A stretch of 64,000 bases of DNA from Dioscorea cayenensis subsp. rotundata. Taxonomy: Eukaryota; Streptophyta; Magnoliopsida; Dioscoreales; Dioscoreaceae. The DNA lies in assembly GCF_009730915.1 (NCBI RefSeq), contig NC_052477.1, positions 22,951,578-23,015,577 on the forward strand. Reading direction: 5' to 3'. Shown here in pieces: positions 59,001 through 64,000 of this stretch; position 1 is the stretch's first letter, and each line of letters starts with the position of its first letter. Below the pieces are notes generated by a model. It saw nothing but the letters and a program-made list of their open reading frames with translations. It had not been told where the DNA came from and ran no database searches. Position numbers and translations under genes: made by a program.

Positions 59001-61984
59001 TGCCAGCTAACAGCAGGAGGGTTTTCAGTACTCTTCGACAAAGACACTTGTCAAATTAAAGATAAAATCTCAGGCCATACTATTGCATGCATCCAGAAGA
59101 CCAAGAACAACATGTTCCCACTTGAAGTATCAGGCTTGGAGCAGCTGGGCCTGATGGTGAATGCTACCAGGGAATCCAATTTGTGGCATCTCAGGTATGG
59201 GCATCTTTATCTCCAAGGACTGAAAACATTAAGCCACAAAAGCCTGGTCAAAGGTCTCCCTTCAATCACTGAAGTAGACTTCTGTGAAAGCTGTCTCATG
59301 GGCAAGCAGTTCAGAAAGCCTTTCCAATCTGGGAAGGCCTGGAGAGCATCTAATCCCTTGGAGCTGGTTCATGCTGACCTATGTGGGCCAATGGAAACTG
59401 AATCAATTGGAGGTAATCGATTCTTTCTCTTGTTTACTGATGATTACACAAGAATGAACTGGGTATACTTCATCAAATATAAGTCTCAAGCATTGGAGTA
59501 CTTCAAGATCTTCAAGGCATTGGTTGAGAACCAGCATGGACATACAATCAAGTGCTTGCGCACTGACAGGGGAGGTGAATTTCTCTCCAGAGAATTCAAC
59601 AACCTTTGTGCTCAGCAAGGGATCAAGAGGGAGCTTACAACACCTTACACACCTCAGCAAAATGGTGTGGTGGAGAGGAAGAACAGCTCTGTGGTGGAGA
59701 TGGCACGCAGTTTACTTAAAGAAGGAGGTCTTCCCAACCAATTCTGGGCTGAAGCTGTAGCAACCTCAGTGTATCTACTCAATTTATCTCCCACCAAAGC
59801 TGTACCAAATCAGACCCCATATGAAGCTTGGACCAGAAGAAGACCCACTGTAAGTCACCTGAGAGTGTTTGGATGTATTGGTTATGCTCTAATCCCTTCT
59901 TCTTTGCATCAAAAGCTTGATAGCAAGTCTGTCAAGTGTATTCTCATGGGTTATAGCAGTGAGTCTAAAGCCTACAAGCTTTATAATCCCATTACTTGTA
60001 AAGTGATTGTAAGCAGGGATGTAGTCTTCAATGAATCCGAAAGGTGGAATTGGAGTCAAGGTAATGATGGCAATGGTGATTCTCAATTGAAGATCCCATT
60101 GACAATTGAAGGAGAGGCAGCAACTCCAATAGAAATGATCCCAAACACTACTGATAGCCACACAAGCAGGAGTTCAAACAACACAAGCCATGCAAGCAGC
60201 TCCTCTCCTGGTGAAAGAAGGGCACCTGCACATGATGCAAGATGTCCAGAAAACTCAGCACATGCTTCAAACATATCCCCAATTGGTGCAGCTGATCAAG
60301 GCCCTAGCACAAGACCTTCACCCACAGAAGATGCAGGGCCGAGATGAATCAAATCACTAAGAGATATATATGAAAGGTGTGCCTTTGTCTTAACTATTTC
60401 TGATTCCATTTATTATGAAGAAGCTGCAGAAAAGGAAGAATGGAAGCAAGCAATGGAAGAAGAACTAGAAGCAATAAAAAGAAACAAGACATGGGACCTG
60501 GTTAATTTGCCTGAAGACAAGCAAGCAATTGGGCTTAAATGGGTATACAAAACCAAATTTAAGCCTGATGGAAGTATTCAGAAAAGGAAGGCAAGACTTG
60601 TTGCCAAGGGGTACTCTCAAGAATTTGGAGTAGACTATGAGGAGGTATATGCTCCAGTAGCAAGGTTTGAAACGGTGAGACTGTTTCTTGCTTTGGCTGC
60701 ACAAAGAAGGTGGCCCATCTACCAACTGGATGTGAAATCAGCATTCCTCAATGGGGAATTGCAAGAAGAAGTATATGTTTCTCAACCAGAAGGATTTGCA
60801 GTTGAAGGCCAAGAGAACAAAGTATTGAGATTGCACAAAGCTTTGTATGGACTCAAACAAGCACCCAGGGCCTGGTACAGCAAAATAGACCATCACTTCA
60901 TTAGCCAAGGTTTTCAAAGATGTGATTATGAAACCCACATTATACAAGAAGTATGGAGAAGAAGGAGAATTGTTGCTGGTCTGCCTATATGTTGATGATA
61001 TTATATATATGGGCTCCTCTCATCAAATGGTTGAAGACTTCAAGCTCAACATGATGAACACCTTTGAAATGTCTGATCTGGGACTCCTACAATACTTTCT
61101 TGGATTGGAGGTGAAGCAAGATGAAGGAGGAGTATTTGTATACCAGAAAAATTATGCTCAGAATCTTCTCAAAAGATTCAATATGCTTGGCTGCAAACAA
61201 ATAGCTACACCCTATGAACACAAGTGAGAAATTTCATTTGAATGATGACTCAGGTGAAGCTAATTCTAAGGTGTACAGAAAGCTAATAGGTGGACTTATC
61301 TATTTGACACATACAAGACCAGATATCAGCTTTGCAGTTGGACTCCTTTCTAGGTTTATGCAGTCTCCTTCGAAACAACACCTTGGTGCAGCTAGAAGAG
61401 TGTTGAGATACATCTCAGGAACTCTTAATTATGGTTTACATTACACTCATGTTACACATTTTGAATTAGTTGGGTTTACTGATAGTGACTGGGCAGGGTC
61501 AATGGAGGATAGGAAGAGTACTACAGGCTGTATTTTCATCATTGGAAGTGCCGCAGTCACTTGGAGCTCAAAGAAACAAGAGATCATAGCATTATCAACA
61601 ACAGAAGCTGAGTATATCGCAGCTACCACCTCAGCATGCCAAGCAATTTGGTTAAGAAGATTGATGGGTGACATGGGAGAAGAACATAAGGGACCAACAA
61701 CAGTGTTCTGTGACAACAAATCAGCAATAGCCTTAACAAAGAACCCTGTGATGCATGGGAGAAGCAAACACATCGACATAAGATTTCATTTCATCCGTAG
61801 CTTGGTTGAAGATAACACTATTTCAATGGTTTTTTGCAGCACTGAAGAACAAATTGCAGATATTCTCACCAAACCCTTATCAGCACAGAAGTTCAATTAT
61901 CTTAGAATGAAGATGGGGATCATCAGCTGCGAATTAAGGGGAGGTGTTAATATTAGTAATTCACATACTGATGTGGATGGATAA
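59001..61984 (+). pseudogene. Copia polyprotein (integrase, RT, RNase H), lightly damaged
   Basis: From the gap edge: the GAG-pre-integrase zinc region (LWHLRYGH, CESCLMGKQ), the integrase core with ADLCGPM, FTDDYTR, RTDRGGEF and NGVVERKN, and FGCIGYALIP. Reverse transcriptase follows with [58 protein letters not shown] and the catalytic YVDD (near 60988). RNase H has GFTDSDWAGSMEDRKSTTG, STTEAEYIA, FCDNKSAIAL and HIDIRFHFIR. Defects are a TGA at 60345-60347 between integrase and RT where the frame continues unchanged, a 1-bp shift near 60930, and another near 61210. Integrase itself has no interruption. Confidence 0.9.
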
Positions 61985-62242
61985 TGCTCACAAGATGAAG
62001 AAGTCTTCATTAGAACTGGTCAGCATGTCAGTTAGTTAGTTCCTTCAATAAAGGAGTTAGAATAGGTACCATCATGTCACGTGGTTGTGCGTGCATGGTT
62101 TACTTTAAATTAAGCATTGTCTCTTTGTTTAGTGTTAGTGATGTTTTGACAAATCAATAAAGGCTTTGTTTTGTCTTCTTCCTGGAAATATAGATACAAC
62201 ATCTGTGAATCTATCTCCATTTTTAATATCAAAACAGCTACA
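61945..62242 (+). repeat. Copia 3' LTR
   Basis: It starts TGTTAATATTAG directly after the polypurine tract and ends at CA near 62236-62242, so about 295 bp. It contains a polyadenylation-like AATAAA near 62155. The 5' partner is hidden in the gap, so neither its exact end nor the 5-bp duplication can be confirmed. Confidence 0.7.
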
Positions 62243-62640
62243 TCACTGATTCAAACTCCAACACCTTCGCTGCTGATGGGAAGGAGCTCGTCTCTATTGC
62301 ATACCGCTACCGAAGATGGAAACTTGATGATGACCTTCATTTGGTTACTCACTGTGAGGTCCATACTGTAACTGAAGTTAGAGAGCTCAAGAATAATGCC
62401 AACAAACTTGCCAAGTGGACCGCACGGGCTTTTCTTGCAAGTGCCAATTTGATGAAGATTGGATATGTCTCAAGAGTTCATCCAAGAGACCATTACAATC
62501 ATGTGATTCTCAGTATGATTGGTTACAAGCCGTGGGATTTTGCTGCCCAGATCAATTTAAATGTTGCAAACATGTGGGGCATTGTTAAGTCAATAGTGGA
62601 CCTAGGTATGAAGCTAAGGGAAATATGTTTTGGTGAAGAC
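62243..62640 (+). pseudogene. eIF3 subunit d (eIF3d) fragment
   Basis: Translation initiation factor 3 subunit d binds the mRNA cap or entry region of the 40S complex; this is only an internal piece. The frame reads IAYRYRRWKLDDDLHL, then ELKNNANKLAKWTA, SRVHPRDHYNHVIL, GYKPWDFAAQINLN and NMWGIVKSIVDL, in the order of plant eIF3d. Compared with the family, a block of several tens of residues is missing between HCEVHTVTEV and RELKNN. After MKL a 1-bp shift precedes the KYVLVK-like block and homology stops. No introns are seen. Homology begins within about 10 bp of the Copia LTR end, so the Copia probably inserted into a longer eIF3d copy whose 5' part is in or beyond the gap. Confidence 0.82.
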
Positions 62641-62649
62641 ATACTTCAA

Positions 62650-62935
62650 GGTTGTTATTCTTGGGTGAGTAAAAATATTGTTATACGAAAGGTGAGTAAA
62701 AAGATGAAGGAAAGGAAAAAAATAAAAAAATGAAGGATGATTTAAAAAAATGAGTTAGAAAAGAGAAGAAAAAAATGAAGGATGAATGAGGAAAAAATGA
62801 AAAAGATGAGGGATGAGTGAAGAAAAGAAGAAGAGATGAAAAAAATGAGAAAAACTGAAAATGAAAAATTGAAGGAAGGTAAGAGGGAGAAGATAAGAAA
62901 AATGAATGATGAATGAATTAATTGAGGCTATTTTG
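62650..62935. repeat. Purine-rich low-complexity DNA
   Basis: The plus strand is almost entirely A and G with interspersed T, repeating words like AAAATGAAGGATGA and GAAAAGAAGAAG. Any open frames are composition artefacts. Confidence 0.75.
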
Positions 62936-62969
62936 GTAATTTTCATTGCAGGGCCTCCTCTAGAAAAAT

Positions 62970-63435
62970 CCTATGAAATTTCTCTCATTCCACCATGAAG
63001 CTTGACTTTCTTGGGGTAACGAGAATTTCTATGAAATTTCTCTCATTCCCCCTTGAGGTTTTGAATTTCTTGGGATAACGAGAATTTCTATGAAATTTCT
63101 CTCATTCCACCTTGAAGTCTTGACTTTCTGGGGGTAACGAGAATTTTTTATGAAATTTCTATCATTCCACCTTGAAATCTTGATTTTCTTGGGGTAACGA
63201 GGAATTTTCCATAATTTCTCTCATTCCACCTTGAAATCTTGATTTTCTTAGGGTAACGAGGAATTTTCCATAATTTCTGTCATTCCACCTTGAAATTAAT
63301 CTTGATTTTCTTGAGGTAAAAAGAAATTTTCTATGAAATTTTCTTTCATTCCACCTTGAAGTCTTGACTTTCTTGGGGTAACGAGAAATTTTCATGAAAG
63401 TCTTGACACTCTTGGGGTAAAGAGAGATTTTTTCC
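62970..63435. repeat. Minisatellite, about 59-bp units, about eight copies
   Basis: Each unit runs ATGAAATTTCTCTCATTCCACC, TTGAAGTCTTGA, CTTTCTTGGGGTAACGAGAA, with small changes and indels. Units begin near 62971, 63030, 63090, 63150, 63210, 63268, 63333 and a shortened last one near 63393. Seen directly; the count is by eye. Confidence 0.88.
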
Positions 63436-63439
63436 ATTA

Positions 63440-63890
63440 AAAAAATCAAATGCTCTCTTCAAGCTCACTTTGAGATATTTTTGACACTCATTGGGGTAAA
63501 AAGAAAAAAATGTGAAATGAAAAAGAAGGGTAAAAAAATTTTTCTTGAAGTGAAAAATGAAGAGTAAAAAAATATAAAAAAATGAAGAGTTCACAAAAAC
63601 ATCTCTTATCAACGCTCATAAGAGTTGATAAAGATTTTTCTTGAAGCTCACTTGGAGGTCTTTTTAATCCGTTGGAGTGAAAAGAGGCGAAATGAAAAGT
63701 GAAAAGAAAAGAATCATTTCTTTAAATGAAAGGAAGAGTAAAAAATGATTTCACATGATGAATGAAAGAAAAATGAATGAAAATTTTTCACAAAAAATGT
63801 CTCTCAGTCAACACTCATTAAAAAAGTTGAGTTGGCAAAGATTTTTCCTAAAGCCCATTATGAGATCTCTTTCACGAAAAATGAAGTAGA
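63440..63890. repeat. Repeat with a period of about 200 bp next to the minisatellite
   Basis: A block AAGCTCACTTTGAGATATTT recurs as AAGCTCACTTGGAGGTCTTT and AAGCCCATTATGAGATCTCT near 63454, 63645 and 63852. In each case it precedes TTGGGGTAAAAAG-like or related text and A-rich DNA. A second shared block (TCTCTTATCAACGCTCATAA / TCTCTCAGTCAACACTCATT) precedes copies two and three. It shares the GGGGTAA motif with the minisatellite, so the two are related. The last 110 bp of the window show nothing further. Confidence 0.7.
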
Positions 63891-64000
63891 GAATTCAATT
63901 GGTAGATTAACAAACGGAAATCAAGTTCATAATTATCGCTTGAAATCCATTTTTTTTAAAAGCAAATCAAAATTAGCAAGTTAATGACCTAACCATGTTA

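Larger units (their letters stand above)
59001..62242 (+). mobile_element. Ty1/Copia retrotransposon, 5' end in the gap
   Basis: Order seen: GAG-pre-integrase, integrase, reverse transcriptase, RNase H, polypurine tract (AAGGGGAGG, near 61936-61944) and a 3' LTR starting TGTTAATATTAG at 61945. The order integrase before RT defines Copia. The gag region, protease, primer site and 5' LTR are missing in the N run. The pol frame has one stop and two single-base shifts, so the copy is inactive, though its homology is well preserved and it is probably fairly young. Confidence 0.9.

Noticed and set aside
57803..60347. Long open frames running across the N block on both strands
   Set aside because: They are open only because unknown bases cannot encode stops. 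Only the plus-strand part after 59000 is real Copia coding sequence.
62171..62371. Separate 66-codon frame overlapping the Copia LTR and eIF3d fragment
   Set aside because: Wrong frame for eIF3d and spanning an element boundary. The eIF3d homology is in the frame of 62341.
62755..63612. Minus-strand frames over the purine-rich DNA and minisatellite
   Set aside because: Repeated low-complexity peptides generated by tandem repeats, not genes.
1..64000. CRISPR arrays, bacterial operons, tRNA or rRNA genes
   Set aside because: No direct-repeat/spacer arrays, no prokaryotic gene organisation and no convincing tRNA or rRNA sequence were seen. The only pol III-like boxes are in the SINE-like insert.

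Overview
The window is plant nuclear DNA. It is AT-rich, has spliced genes with GT/AG introns, four recognisable angiosperm protein-coding genes, and a high density of plant transposon families: LINE, Copia, PIF/Harbinger, hAT and several MITE-like elements. The PPR gene starts very GC-rich and becomes AT-rich within about 400 bp. That 5'-high GC gradient is commoner in monocots, so a monocot with a small-gene, TE-rich genome is a reasonable but unproven guess. One run of exactly 1,000 N (58001-59000) is an assembly gap.

Layout. From 1 to about 26.4 kb there is no intact host gene. This part holds a 5'-truncated LINE (1290-2985, minus), a foldback MITE (3958-4258), a decayed Copia fragment (about 6331-6610), and a G-rich island (8741-8895). 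It also holds a 5.6-kb PIF/Harbinger element bounded by TTA (9638-15226) that keeps ruined copies of both of its genes. After it come a minus-strand spliced-looking non-coding repeat (about 15460-17870), an LTR-like unit (19175-20653), a MITE-like element carrying a possible captured gene piece (21401-22658), and a truncated hAT terminus (24569-25400).

From 26.5 to 33.6 kb lies an intact SCAB1-type actin-binding protein gene (494 aa from 12 coding exons). Next is a 7.8-kb hAT element (34277-42080) with near-perfect 8-bp target duplications. Its transposase gene is dead, and it has been invaded by a PIF-like MITE, a SINE-like insert and a 1.2-kb non-autonomous hAT that has its own perfect 8-bp duplication. 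A second small hAT (42298-42889) and a MITE (43004-43893) separate it from an intronless E-class PPR gene (44202-46550).

The PPR gene is followed by a decayed duplicate of the 3' half of the SCAB gene (46838-50510). That copy was split by an insertion whose first 540 bp fold into a long hairpin. Then come a B1-type cyclin gene (51424-53640, plus) with four MSA-type mitotic motifs in its promoter, and, converging on it, an NPF3.1-like nitrate/peptide-family transporter (54425-56429, minus).

The right end (56.9-64 kb) is repetitive: a second PIF/Harbinger transposase relic running into the gap, a Copia element with its 3' LTR, a fragment of the translation factor eIF3d directly against that LTR, and a minisatellite of about 59-bp units that passes into a repeat of about 200 bp.

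The four host genes (actin-binding protein, PPR, cyclin B1, NPF transporter) are not functionally linked as far as the sequence shows; they are simply neighbours. All exon structures were derived by eye from splice signals, reading frame and family knowledge.
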